Shown here: piece after piece, positions 7,908 to 16,033 of the stretch | Layout of the letters: every line of letters begins with the position of its first letter | How positions within the stretch are numbered: position 1 is the stretch's first letter | Assembly: GCA_036652695.1 (NCBI GenBank) | Contig: JAVVVJ010000015.1 | Location: 1 to 45,335 of the forward strand | From: Limiplasma sp036652695 | Lineage (GTDB): Bacteria > Bacillota > Clostridia > Christensenellales > Aristaeellaceae | Reading direction: 5' to 3' | DNA length: 45,335 bases | Notes under the pieces: generated by a model | The model's input: only the letters and a program-made list of their open reading frames with translations | The model's database searches: none | Told to the model about the DNA's origin: nothing | Program-made: the position numbers and the translations under genes

Positions 7908-9128
7908 TTATACCAGCCGGAATCCATTCTCCGCCTGCTTCTCGTGATAGCGGCCAATCAGCGCCTTGATGCGGTCATAGGGGTTCAGAAGCCCGCTTAG
8001 ACTGCGGTCATGGTTGAGACTGGCAATAATATAGGAAACATATTTGCTCATATCTGCCTCAATGAACCACGGCGCGGCCTTTAGCTCCGGCGTGCGGTAG
8101 GTGAGGTTGGTGGAAATGATGCGGCTCAGCGTGCCTTCCTCATACGCGCGGTTGAAGGCATCCAGCCCATTGGTGAACAGCGCGAAGGTCGCCGCCGCAA
8201 AGATACGATTTGCCTTGCGCTTCTTCAGCTCATGCGCCAAATCCAGAATGCTTTCGCCAGAGGAAAGAATATCGTCAGATACGAATACGTCCTTGCCCTC
8301 CACATCATCGCCAAGGTATTCATGCGCGATAATGGGGTTGCGCCCATTAACGACCGTCGTATAATCGCGGCGCTTATAGAACAAGCCCATATCGATACCC
8401 AGCACGCTGCTGTAGAAGATGTTGCGGTCAATTGCGCCCTCATCCGGGCTTACAATCATCATATGCTCGCGGTCAATTTGCAGGTCGCATTCCTTGCGGA
8501 ACAGCGCCTTGAGGATCTGGTAGCTAGGTTTGACGCTCTCAAAGCCCATCAATGGCACGGCATTGAGCACGCGCGGGTCATGCGCGTCAAAAGTAATGAA
8601 GTTGCTCACGCCAAGCTGCTGCATCTCCTGCAAAGCCAACGCGCAATCAAGGCTTTCACGGCTGGTGCGGCGGTGCTGGCGACCCTCGTAGAGCATCGGC
8701 ATAATCACATTGATGCGCTTTGCACGGCCGCCAATGGCCGCGATCACGCGCTTCAAATCCTGATAATGCTCATCAGGAGACATGGGCACCTCGCGGCCAT
8801 ACATCTTGTAGTTCATGTTATACGCGCCGATATCACTGAGGATGTAGATATCATAGCCACGCACGCTGCTCTTGAGCATTCCCTTGCCTTCGCCTGTGCC
8901 AAAGCGGGGGCAAACGGCCTCAATCAGGAAGTCATGGCGGTTATACCCCATCAGCGAGAACAGGGGGGTGTCCTCCAGCGCGTCCTGCTGCTCATACCAT
9001 TTCATCAGCCAGGTGTTCACCTTCGCGCCAAGCTCTTCACAGCCCGGCATTGCGATAAGCCCAAGGGGTCCGAAAGGCACGGTCAGTAGGTCATTGTTCC
9101 AAGTGCTCACAAAATCCGTCACAAGCAT
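7908..9128 (-). CDS. prs: Ribose-phosphate pyrophosphokinase, extended clostridial form
   Basis: Makes PRPP from ribose 5-phosphate and ATP for nucleotide, histidine and tryptophan synthesis. About 406 residues against roughly 315 for the usual enzyme, with extra N-terminal sequence. The flag-loop-like segment is EGRQHRRTSRESL, the Mg/ATP site FITFDAHDPR, and the PRPP loop VSDDILSSGES, where most enzymes have a DDxxDTxGT pattern. The ATG at 9128 is the first ATG of the frame; its AGGAG sits only one base away, so the start is less sure than usual, and the 17 upstream codons begin with TTG. A promoter lies at 9211-9240 and a terminator follows. The variant loop is shared, as far as I recall, by a clostridial subgroup; activity is likely but not shown. 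Confidence 0.85.
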   Translation of the reverse strand: MLVTDFVSTWNNDLLTVPFGPLGLIAMPGCEELGAKVNTWLMKWYEQQDALEDTPLFSLMGYNRHDFLIEAVCPRFGTGEGKGMLKSSVRGYDIYILSDIGAYNMNYKMYGREVPMSPDEHYQDLKRVIAAIGGRAKRINVIMPMLYEGRQHRRTSRESLDCALALQEMQQLGVSNFITFDAHDPRVLNAVPLMGFESVKPSYQILKALFRKECDLQIDREHMMIVSPDEGAIDRNIFYSSVLGIDMGLFYKRRDYTTVVNGRNPIIAHEYLGDDVEGKDVFVSDDILSSGESILDLAHELKKRKANRIFAAATFALFTNGLDAFNRAYEEGTLSRIISTNLTYRTPELKAAPWFIEADMSKYVSYIIASLNHDRSLSGLLNPYDRIKALIGRYHEKQAENGFRLV

Positions 9129-9210
9129 GCTCCTTTGCTGCGTCGCGGTGTTCGGGAATCCGCTTCTAGTATAGCGCAATTTAACCGCTGTGAAAAGGTC
9201 AAATCCTCAA

Positions 9211-9240
9211 ATTATAGAACATTCTGTCGCACTTTGTGAA
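9211..9240 (-). promoter_or_regulatory. Probable sigma-A promoter of prs
   Basis: Minus strand TTCACA (9235-9240) and TATAAT (9211-9216) with an 18-base spacer. Predicted start near 9204, about 76 bases before the ATG. Confidence 0.65.
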
Positions 9241-9261
9241 AAAGCTCCATGTTTCGATGGG

Positions 9262-9289
9262 TCGTATTCACGCCTTTGTCACATACAAT
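9262..9289 (+). promoter_or_regulatory. Sigma-E type sporulation promoter before the YlbJ-like gene
   Basis: TCGTATT (9262-9268), 13 bases, then CATACAAT (9282-9289). The Bacillus subtilis sigma-E pattern is KMATATT, 13-15 bases, CATACAHT; only one base of the -35 differs. It lies about 40 bases before the GTG of a YlbJ-like gene, and ylbJ of B. subtilis belongs to the sigma-E regulon. This supports mother-cell expression during sporulation. Confidence 0.75.
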
Positions 9290-9330
9290 AGGATACGTTC
9301 CTAAGGATCAACGGGAGGAGGACGCGTTTC

Positions 9331-10389
9331 GTGGGCAAAATGGCAATTGGGCTGTGTGTGTTGGCAGCGCTTTGTTTCTCGGAACCCGCGATGCAGGCCG
9401 CAAGCGATGCGGCGGAGGTCTTCGCGCGCGGGGTGCTGCCCGCGCTGTTTCCGATGCTGGTGCTTGGCGGATTGCTGAACCAACCCCAAAAAGCCGAACA
9501 TTCCCACTTGCCGCGCACGGTGCTGGAAGCAATTGGCTTCAGCTTTGCGGCGGGCTCGCCCGCATCTGCCCAGCGCGTGCGGCGGCTGGCAGACGCGGGA
9601 CGGCTTCCACCCGCCCTGCTCGCGCCGCTGCTCTGCGCCACGGGCGTAATGAGCCCCATGTTCTTCGTAGGCACGCTCGCGAGCTGGACAGGGCTGCACG
9701 CCGCCGCATGGACAATGCTCGGCGCGCATTGGGCAAGCGCGCTGCTCAGCGCGGCGCTTTGGGCGCTGTGCGCAAAAGGCGCGAAGCGCGCTGCCAAGCA
9801 GCCCATTGCCAGCCCCGCCGCTCCAAGGCTTGATCCCTCCTGCCGGCAAGCCTCCTTGCTCACGCTCCTGCCCGGCGCGGTCACCTCCGCCGCGCAAGCG
9901 CTGCTCTCCGTTTGCGGCGCGATGATGCTCTTCTCTATCGTGGCAGCTGTGCTTCGCGCGATGCTCGGCGCGGCTTTCCCCGCGTGGACGCGCGCCAGCG
10001 AGCCTGTGCTTGCGGTGGCGTGGGGGCTGTTGGAAATCGGCAGCGGCTCAGCAGCGGTGCTTCGTGCCTTTCCCACGCCGCCACTCGCGCTGCTTTGTGC
10101 GCTTTGTAGCTTTGGCGGCCTGAGCATCTGCCTGCAAAACCTGCTGTTTATTGGCGAGCTGATCCATCCCATGCGGCTCCTCGCCATGCGGCTGACGCAT
10201 GCCGCCATCGCATACGCGTTATGCACCGCGCTGCTTACGCTGCTGCCCTCACTCGCGCAGGCGTTCGCAAGCGTCTCGTTCGCCGCCTCCACCAGCACAG
10301 CCGCCGCCTTGCCGCCCATCGCAGTAGCGTTTCTATGGCTGCTGGCCGCGCTGGGCAGTACGGTGGAGCACAGGCCTTCGCCTCAATGA
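9331..10389 (+). CDS. ylbJ: YlbJ-like sporulation integral membrane protein
   Basis: Polytopic membrane protein of 352 residues, alanine and leucine rich. The N-terminal third has the YlbJ pattern: a helix with GVLPALFPMLVLGGLL, then GSPASAQRVRRLADAGRLP and a second helix with MSPMFFVGTLA; the C-terminal part repeats a related helix set (LEIGSG, FGGLSICLQNLLFIG). These belong to the nucleoside-recognition/Gate-like group to which YlbJ and SpoIIIA-era sporulation proteins belong. Start GTG 9331 is set by GGGAGGAGG at 9313-9321. The sigma-E promoter upstream strengthens the call. Role in Bacillus is in spore formation (heat resistance); its molecular substrate is unknown. Confidence 0.75.
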   Translation: MGKMAIGLCVLAALCFSEPAMQAASDAAEVFARGVLPALFPMLVLGGLLNQPQKAEHSHLPRTVLEAIGFSFAAGSPASAQRVRRLADAGRLPPALLAPLLCATGVMSPMFFVGTLASWTGLHAAAWTMLGAHWASALLSAALWALCAKGAKRAAKQPIASPAAPRLDPSCRQASLLTLLPGAVTSAAQALLSVCGAMMLFSIVAAVLRAMLGAAFPAWTRASEPVLAVAWGLLEIGSGSAAVLRAFPTPPLALLCALCSFGGLSICLQNLLFIGELIHPMRLLAMRLTHAAIAYALCTALLTLLPSLAQAFASVSFAASTSTAAALPPIAVAFLWLLAALGSTVEHRPSPQ

Positions 10390-10468
10390 ACAGGTTCATT
10401 CACAAAGCTATTCTTCCCAGCAATAGGGAAAACAATACATTTGCAGAAAGCGCCGCCGCTCATTGCAT

Positions 10469-10546
10469 AAGGGCTTTGCCTTGATGAGCCTCGCCTAGAG
10501 CGCACATCGCAATGCGTCTCCAGCAAAGTTCATAGGCAAAGCCCTT
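10469..10546. repeat. Inverted repeat between convergent genes
   Basis: AAGGGCTTTGCCT (10469-10481) is repeated perfectly inverted at 10534-10546, with 52 bases between. No T-run follows on either strand, so a standard intrinsic terminator is unlikely. It may fold in both transcripts that converge here, or be a REP-like or small mobile remnant. The rest of the 189-base gap (10390-10578) shows only a short palindrome (ATGAAC-AG-GTTCAT at 10385-10398, overlapping the end of the ylbJ-like gene). Confidence 0.6.
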
Positions 10547-10578
10547 CTCAGAGGTGCGCGAAGCTCCCTACCGCGTTC

Positions 10579-11643
10579 CTATCGCGCCGCGTGTTGGACA
10601 ATCCTTTGGAGCTGCGACCATTTGGCCTCCATATCCTTGACGAGGATCATTTGTGTGCGGGTGCGATCCAAGTTGTGCTCGGGGCGGGAGACGTGGAAAT
10701 AAACGTCGCCGTTCAAATAATCGGTCAGGAAACGAACGCCGCATTCTAGCGTCATGAGCTTGGCGCCCATCAGCAAGGTCTCAATTTCACTGCGGGTGAG
10801 CCGCTTGCCGCACGCGCTCAGGAAGCCGTTGACATACGCCTCAAAAAGCCCCAAAGAAACGCTTACCTTGCTGAGATCCTTTTCATCCTCGGCAGCGGTG
10901 CTCGCGCCAAAGCGGATGCTATCGCCAAAATCGTAGGCCACAAGGCCGGGCATTACGGTATCAAGGTCGATCACGCACAGCGGGGTGCGCAGTCGCTTGT
11001 CCAGCATGACATTATTGAGCTTGGTATCATTGTGGGTCACGCGCAAGGGCAGCTCACCCTTGTGGCACATGTCCACCAGCGTGCTCGCCTCGGCCTCGTG
11101 CAATAGGTAAAAGCCAATCTCGTAGGAAACCTCGTGTACACGCCCAGCATGATCGGCCTCAATGGCCTCACGCAGCAAGGTGTAGCGATTGGGGGTATCG
11201 TGAAAGCGCAAAATGGTTTCGTTCAAGGTTTCAGCGGGGAAATCCGCAAGCATGTTCTGGAACGTACCAAAAGCCACGCCGCTCTGCATGAGGTCGTTAG
11301 CGCTTTCAGGCTTGTCCAAGCAGAGGCTGTCCGTAACAAACTCATAGAGCCGCCATACCTCGCCCGTTTCGGTGGTGAGATAAGGCTCGCCCGCGAGGGT
11401 CGGCACCAAGGTGAGCACATGGCGCGGGTCGCCATCCTGCTTGCGCAGGTGATCGGTTACCGCAATCAGGTTGCGCATCAGCGCGGGGATATCCTTGAAA
11501 ACCGTGCCGTTTACCCGCTGCAAAATATAGCAGTGCGGGCGATCCGTTAGCAAAAGATAGGTGTCATTGATGTGACCGTTGCCATAGCGGGTGCAGCTAA
11601 GCGGATTTCCCTCCAGCTGAAACTTGTTGTAAATCTGTTCCAT
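10579..11643 (-). CDS. N-acetylhexosamine 1-kinase-like phosphotransferase
   Basis: Kinase of about 354 residues of the aminoglycoside phosphotransferase fold. The catalytic loop is THNDTKLNNVML and the metal-binding segment IDLDTVMPG, followed by YDFGDSIRFGA; this set closely resembles NahK/LnpB of bifidobacteria, which makes GlcNAc-1-P or GalNAc-1-P from the free sugar. The start is uncertain: ATG 11643 has AAAGGA about 11 bases upstream, ATG 11655 sits on that site. It follows the nucleotidyltransferase by 35 bases, whose substrate could be its product. It is the last gene of a sugar transporter operon. Confidence 0.8.
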   Translation of the reverse strand: MEQIYNKFQLEGNPLSCTRYGNGHINDTYLLLTDRPHCYILQRVNGTVFKDIPALMRNLIAVTDHLRKQDGDPRHVLTLVPTLAGEPYLTTETGEVWRLYEFVTDSLCLDKPESANDLMQSGVAFGTFQNMLADFPAETLNETILRFHDTPNRYTLLREAIEADHAGRVHEVSYEIGFYLLHEAEASTLVDMCHKGELPLRVTHNDTKLNNVMLDKRLRTPLCVIDLDTVMPGLVAYDFGDSIRFGASTAAEDEKDLSKVSVSLGLFEAYVNGFLSACGKRLTRSEIETLLMGAKLMTLECGVRFLTDYLNGDVYFHVSRPEHNLDRTRTQMILVKDMEAKWSQLQRIVQHAAR

Positions 11644-11678
11644 TTCTTGATCCATCCTTTCGCAATCGCGGCGCAGGT

Positions 11679-12590
11679 CTATTTCCAAAGCTCCTCCGGG
11701 TATTCGCCGTTGTCACGCATCGCGCGCAGCGCCGCCTGCACGGCGGGCATATCGGGCGCGTACGTCACGCCGTACCAGCGTTCATGCGTCGGAAGCACGC
11801 GCACGGTTGCCTTGTGCTCCTTCAAGAGCTGGTTGGGAATCAACGGCAGGAAATATTCACACTTGAGCGGGTTCACAGGCAGATTTTCGAGCAGCCACGG
11901 CGCGAAACGCTCCTCGATCTCCTGCATCACAGCGGGCTGGAAGCCCCAGAGGTTCATGCTCACATTGGTGCCTGCGGGCACAAAGGTGTAGTGCTCGCCA
12001 TCCTCGGTAAAAGCGGCGCCGCCCTCGCGCGGTTCGATATGCGTGCGCTCATTCACGCCCGCCAGCATGCCGTTTTCGTCCGTATCGCAGATGCCGCGCG
12101 CAACATAGCCGTTCTCGGTCAAGGTGTTCTCAATTTTGTAGCCAACCATGGCATGCTCGGTAGGCGTATGCGGCTCCATCAGGAATTTCGCAATGCTCTC
12201 AAACGCCGTGCGACCATAAAAATCATCCGCGTTGATCACGCAAAACGGCGCGTCAATCTGCTTTTTGGCGCATAGCACCGCATGTGCCGTGCCCCATGGC
12301 TTTACGCGCCCCTCGGGGATGGAAAAGCCTTCCGGCAGAACATCCGGACGCTGGTGGGCAAAATCAAGCACTACATGCTTTTTCATGCGCTCGCCAATGA
12401 CCTCGCGAAACTCCTGCTCCAGCTCCGGCTTTACAATGCAAACCACGCGCTCAAAGCCAGCGCGCAGCGCGTCAAAGATTGAATAATCCATCAGGATATG
12501 CCCATGCTCGTCCACGGGAGCGATCTGCTTCAAACCGCCGTAGCGGCTGCCTAGGCCAGCGGCCATAATGACCAAAATTGGCTTTTTCAT
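11679..12590 (-). CDS. Sugar-1-phosphate nucleotidyltransferase
   Basis: Cytoplasmic enzyme of 303 residues joining a sugar 1-phosphate to an NTP. The N-terminal Rossmann-like fold opens with MAAGLGSRYGGLKQ (residues 9-22), the nucleotide-binding signature of GlmU/RmlA-type transferases, and INADDFYG near residue 110 supplies the metal site. Length is about that of GalU or RmlA; no hexapeptide acetyltransferase domain is present. Placed between a sugar transporter and a HexNAc-1-kinase-like gene it probably yields a UDP- or other NDP-HexNAc. Exact nucleotide and sugar are inferred. Confidence 0.8.
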   Translation of the reverse strand: MKKPILVIMAAGLGSRYGGLKQIAPVDEHGHILMDYSIFDALRAGFERVVCIVKPELEQEFREVIGERMKKHVVLDFAHQRPDVLPEGFSIPEGRVKPWGTAHAVLCAKKQIDAPFCVINADDFYGRTAFESIAKFLMEPHTPTEHAMVGYKIENTLTENGYVARGICDTDENGMLAGVNERTHIEPREGGAAFTEDGEHYTFVPAGTNVSMNLWGFQPAVMQEIEERFAPWLLENLPVNPLKCEYFLPLIPNQLLKEHKATVRVLPTHERWYGVTYAPDMPAVQAALRAMRDNGEYPEELWK

Positions 12591-12635
12591 GCTGTTATCA
12601 TCCTTTCAAAATCGCAAGCAAACTGCATTTTGAGG

Positions 12636-12675
12636 GCGGCAAAGCAAGGGCTACACGATGCAATCGCTTTGCCGC
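12636..12675 (-). repeat. Intra-operon stem-loop between permease and nucleotidyltransferase genes
   Basis: GCGGCAAAGC (12636-12645) and GCTTTGCCGC (12666-12675) form a 10-base stem with a 20-base loop. No T-run follows on the minus strand. It may define an mRNA processing or stability boundary between transport and enzyme genes. It shares the core GGCAAAGC with the inverted repeat at 10469-10546. Confidence 0.5.
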
Positions 12676-12697
12676 TGTTTGATCCGTTTGGTGCCGC

Positions 12698-13579
12698 TTA
12701 TCCCTTCACGCCGCCGCCTGTTACGCCCTGAATAATCCGTTCAGATAGGAAGATGAAAATCAGGAACGTCGGCAGGAACACGATGATGACCGATGCAAAC
12801 ATCCCGGCCCAGTCGCCCGTATATTTCATGGATTGAATCATGGAATACAAGCCCACCGCCACGGGGCGTTGTTGATCACCGCTCGCAAAAATCAGGGAGA
12901 TGAAGTACTCATTCCACACGTTGATGAAATTAAAGATGCTCACCGTAACAATGCCTGGCTGCGCCAGCGGCAGCATGATCTTCCAAAAGGTCTTGATGGG
13001 CGAGCAGCCATCAATGGACGCCGCCTCCTCGTAGGAGCGTGAAAGGTTGGTAAAGAACGTAAGCAGGAAAATGGTCGTATAGGGAACGTTTATGCCAACG
13101 TACAAGAAGATCAGCAGTGCGCGAATGGTAATATCCTGCTTAAGCAGCTGGAGCTGTGTGACCACGCCAAACAGCGGCAAAATGATCATAACCACCGGCA
13201 CGCCCATTGCGCCTACAAAGCCGCTCTGAATGGGCCGGTTTAGGAAAAACTTGAACCGCGATAGCGCATAGGAGGCGGGCGCGCACACCAGCACCAGCAG
13301 CACCATGGAAATAGACGCATAGGCAAGCGAGTTCAGAAAGAACACGGACACGTTCTGGCTGGTCCACGCTTTTACATAGTTCTCCCAGTGCAAGCCCGTG
13401 GGAAAGGAAAGCGATGTGCCCTTGAAAATCTCTTTGGTAGTGGCCAAGCTGGCCGCGATGATCCACCCAATGAGCACTAGGGTGAACACGACCCAAACGA
13501 GCAGAATGAGGTATCCGGGCGCAAGGCGCAGTTCTTTGCGCCAATTGGTTTTCTCGCGAAGCTTTTTCTCTTTTGACAT
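12698..13579 (-). CDS. Carbohydrate ABC transporter permease, MalG type (CUT1)
   Basis: Inner membrane subunit of 293 residues with six hydrophobic segments. The EAA loop EEAASIDGCSPIKTFWKIML near residue 190 has the CUT1 form, and the C-terminus ends in GVTGGGVKG, the usual MalG-type tail. The gene follows the MalF-type permease by 18 bases. No ATPase is encoded in the operon, so a shared MsiK/UgpC-type ATPase elsewhere must energise it, as is common for CUT1 systems in Gram-positive bacteria. Confidence 0.9.
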   Translation of the reverse strand: MSKEKKLREKTNWRKELRLAPGYLILLVWVVFTLVLIGWIIAASLATTKEIFKGTSLSFPTGLHWENYVKAWTSQNVSVFFLNSLAYASISMVLLVLVCAPASYALSRFKFFLNRPIQSGFVGAMGVPVVMIILPLFGVVTQLQLLKQDITIRALLIFLYVGINVPYTTIFLLTFFTNLSRSYEEAASIDGCSPIKTFWKIMLPLAQPGIVTVSIFNFINVWNEYFISLIFASGDQQRPVAVGLYSMIQSMKYTGDWAGMFASVIIVFLPTFLIFIFLSERIIQGVTGGGVKG

Positions 13580-13597
13580 TGGTCGTCCCTCCCTTGC

Positions 13598-14503
13598 TTA
13601 AAATTCCATGTCGTCGTTTTTGATGAGCAGGTTGGTCAGCAGGAATACGCAAACCACGCATATGCCCATCACCACGCCCACAGCCGCGCCAAGACCCGCG
13701 TTGCGCTCCGTAACCGCGTTGCCCGCGCCAAACACCTGTAGGTATAGGTACACCATCGGCGTAATGGTTTGGTTGCTGGCGGTAACTGCGGAAAACAGCT
13801 GCGACCATACAAAGAAGCCAACCGACGTAATCGACCACATGGTAATATTGGTCTTAAACACGCCGTGCAGCAGCGGCAACGTAATATGCGTAAACTGTTG
13901 CGGCTTGGAAGCGCCATCGATGGTCGATGCTTCAAATAAATCCGCGGGGATTTTTTCAATGCCGCTGGAGAAAATCAGCATATGGTAGCCCACCATGCCA
14001 AAGCAATAGGCGAACAGCATTGCCCAGAACATGTGATCCGCATCCGTCCATTGCACCTTCGCCAGCTCCGTAAGCCCCAGAGACTCAAACAAGGTGGTGA
14101 GCAGTCCAAAACGGGTGTTGAACACGTATTGAAGCCACATGGTGGCCAACGCGACGGCGCTGATGATGTTGGGCATATAGATCGCCGCCCGGAAGAAGCG
14201 CTTAAAGCGGATGCCGCTATTGAGGATCACCGCAAAGAGCAGCGCAATCGCCATCACCACGATACCCCCGACCGACCAAATGCGGAACAGGTTCCACATG
14301 GAGGTGCGAAACAGCGTTGTATTCATCAAGGAGATATAATTTGAGATGCCGGTAAAGCTCCATTCAGAGGTTGCGGCGGTAACGCTCTCCACATAATAAA
14401 AGCTCATCAAAACGGTGCGCACAATGGGGTAGACAAAAATTGCGATAAAAAAAAGCAGTGCGGGCGTTAGGAACGCGATCAGCATTCCACGATTTTTTCT
14501 CAT
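13598..14503 (-). CDS. Carbohydrate ABC transporter permease, MalF/UgpA type (CUT1)
   Basis: Partner permease of 301 residues with six membrane segments; the first spans residues 7-27. The EAA loop reads EASTIDGASKPQQFTHITLP near residue 208. It forms the channel with the MalG-type protein encoded next. The ATG at 14503 follows GAGGAACC; a stem-loop sits between it and the receptor gene. Confidence 0.9.
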   Translation of the reverse strand: MRKNRGMLIAFLTPALLFFIAIFVYPIVRTVLMSFYYVESVTAATSEWSFTGISNYISLMNTTLFRTSMWNLFRIWSVGGIVVMAIALLFAVILNSGIRFKRFFRAAIYMPNIISAVALATMWLQYVFNTRFGLLTTLFESLGLTELAKVQWTDADHMFWAMLFAYCFGMVGYHMLIFSSGIEKIPADLFEASTIDGASKPQQFTHITLPLLHGVFKTNITMWSITSVGFFVWSQLFSAVTASNQTITPMVYLYLQVFGAGNAVTERNAGLGAAVGVVMGICVVCVFLLTNLLIKNDDMEF

Positions 14504-14529
14504 GCCGGTTCCTCCTCATGCAGATGAAG

Positions 14530-14580
14530 GGAGGAGCAGCGAGCGGCAAGCTACAAGCTCTCCTGCAACGCTGCTCCTCC
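14530..14580 (-). repeat. Stem-loop between binding-protein and permease genes
   Basis: GGAGGAGCAGCG (14530-14541) pairs perfectly with CGCTGCTCCTCC (14569-14580) around a 27-base loop. No poly-U follows. Such hairpins after receptor genes commonly keep the receptor message more stable and abundant than the permease message; that role is inferred here. Confidence 0.6.
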
Positions 14581-14609
14581 AATCGTTCCGGTTCAGTCAT
14601 TTTTGGAAA

Positions 14610-15845
14610 TTACTTTCCGGCGGCTTCCATGGCATCCACAAACTGCTGCGCGGTAATCGTGCCGCCGCAAAGCTTCTGGAAGTTCTCAACAATGATCGGG
14701 GTCACGTTCACATTGTCCTCAATGCCAGCGGCCCAGCCAAAGCGAGTGGTGAGGCTATCCATAACGGGCTTCACGCCAGCCAGCATGGAAGGCCATTCGG
14801 TGTTGGTGGTATCGGCGGGAATGCCGACGGATTCGCTGCTGAGCAGCTTGTCAAACTCGCCCTTGGTGATGTACTTGATGATCTCGAAGGCTTCGGGACC
14901 CACCTGGCTATCCTTGTTGATTGCAAGCACCTGCGCACCAAAGTTAGCGGCCTCCGTGCCGGTCATGCCGCCCTCAACAGCGGGATAAGCAAAGCATCCC
15001 CACTGGAAATCGGGGCCAGTCATGTCCTTGACTTCGTTAGGCAGCCAAGAGCCGTTGAGGTACATGCCAACTTCGCCAAGCGCCAGCTCGCCATTTTGGT
15101 TCGCGGGCCACACGGCAGAACCAATGGTGGGGCTCAGATAGCCCTTCGCGGCCAAATCCTCATAAGCCTGCGCGGTCTTAAGCACAGCGGGCTCTTCCGC
15201 CCACAGACCCTCGCTCACAACCTTGTGTACGCCATCGTTGCCGATGTAGCGGGCAAGGTGATAGCCAAGGTTGCATTGGATGTAAGCGTTGTCGCTGGTG
15301 ATCGGGATATAACCGGCGGTCTTGATCTTCTCGCAGGCGGCGAGCAGCTCATCCCACGTGGTGGGCACGGCAGTGACGCCAGCCTCGGTGAAGATTTCCT
15401 GATTGTAGAAGAAGTTGAATACGTTGGGCTGATAGGGGATGGATTTCAGCGTTCCGCCAGCCACCTCGCGGCATGCGGAGATGAGACCCGCAATCGCGGT
15501 CGCTTCATAATCGCTGGCTTTTGCAAGCTCTTCTAGATCCATGGTCCACTTGCCCCAAGTTTTGTTGACGCGGTCGATATCCTCATCGAACAGGTCGATT
15601 TGCGTGCCAGCTTCCAGCGCAGGCTCCAAGCCTTCGCGGATGCCGGTACGACCCTTGAACTGCAGGTCGACGGTGTTGCCGGTAGCGGCCACATACGCGT
15701 CCACGGCCTTTTGAATCACGATTGCCTGCGGCTCCGAGCTGGACCACATGGACCAATAGACGATGTTCTTGCCCTCAGCGTTCGCAAATGCGACAACAGA
15801 AAGGAGCATTGTGAGAACCAAGAGGAAGGATAGCAGCTTCTTCAC
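14610..15845 (-). CDS. Carbohydrate ABC transporter substrate-binding protein (CUT1, family 1)
   Basis: Sugar receptor of about 411 residues. GTG 15845 is the start: AAGGAGG lies about 8 bases upstream and the frame before it has no signal-like sequence. The signal peptide (VKKLLSFLLVLTMLL) ends with A-N-A near residue 22 and there is no lipobox cysteine. The mature part shows the usual family features: WSMWSSSEPQ at the start, YQPNVFNFFYNQEIFTEAG, and NGSWLPNEV in the hinge region. The neighbours (HexNAc kinase and nucleotidyltransferase) suggest an amino sugar or an amino-sugar oligosaccharide. It is first in the operon and divergent from a PocR-AraC regulator. Confidence 0.88.
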   Translation of the reverse strand: MKKLLSFLLVLTMLLSVVAFANAEGKNIVYWSMWSSSEPQAIVIQKAVDAYVAATGNTVDLQFKGRTGIREGLEPALEAGTQIDLFDEDIDRVNKTWGKWTMDLEELAKASDYEATAIAGLISACREVAGGTLKSIPYQPNVFNFFYNQEIFTEAGVTAVPTTWDELLAACEKIKTAGYIPITSDNAYIQCNLGYHLARYIGNDGVHKVVSEGLWAEEPAVLKTAQAYEDLAAKGYLSPTIGSAVWPANQNGELALGEVGMYLNGSWLPNEVKDMTGPDFQWGCFAYPAVEGGMTGTEAANFGAQVLAINKDSQVGPEAFEIIKYITKGEFDKLLSSESVGIPADTTNTEWPSMLAGVKPVMDSLTTRFGWAAGIEDNVNVTPIIVENFQKLCGGTITAQQFVDAMEAAGK

Positions 15846-15988
15846 AGGAAAAACCTCCTTATGATTTTTGGGTTGTTTTGAACGACTCTCTTTGTCATTC
15901 ATTGTACAAATCATACCATAAACCATAAAGGAGGAGCAGGGAAAAACGTTCGCATAAGTAGCAATATCTTTCGTTTTTTTGTGAATTG

Positions 15989-15997
15989 TGCTATACT
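15989..15997 (+). promoter_or_regulatory. Extended -10 promoter of the AraC-type regulator
   Basis: TGC followed by TATACT (15992-15997) is an extended -10; no convincing -35 is present. Predicted start near 16004, about 30 bases before the ATG. On the opposite strand of this shared gap the best -10 for the transporter operon is TATGAT near 15916 with no -35, as expected for a promoter that needs an activator; CCATAAA is repeated in tandem beside it. Confidence 0.5.
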
Positions 15998-16033
15998 TTG
16001 TTCAAACAGAAATTCGCGTCAAAGGAGGCGCTT

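Noticed and set aside
9301..10319. Long open frames on the minus strand opposite the YlbJ-like gene (up to 346 codons)
   Set aside because: They are antisense shadows produced by high GC content; the plus-strand protein has membrane helices, family motifs, a ribosome site and a promoter.
10469..10546. Intrinsic terminator for the ylbJ-like gene or the kinase gene
   Set aside because: Loop of 52 bases and no T-run on either side.
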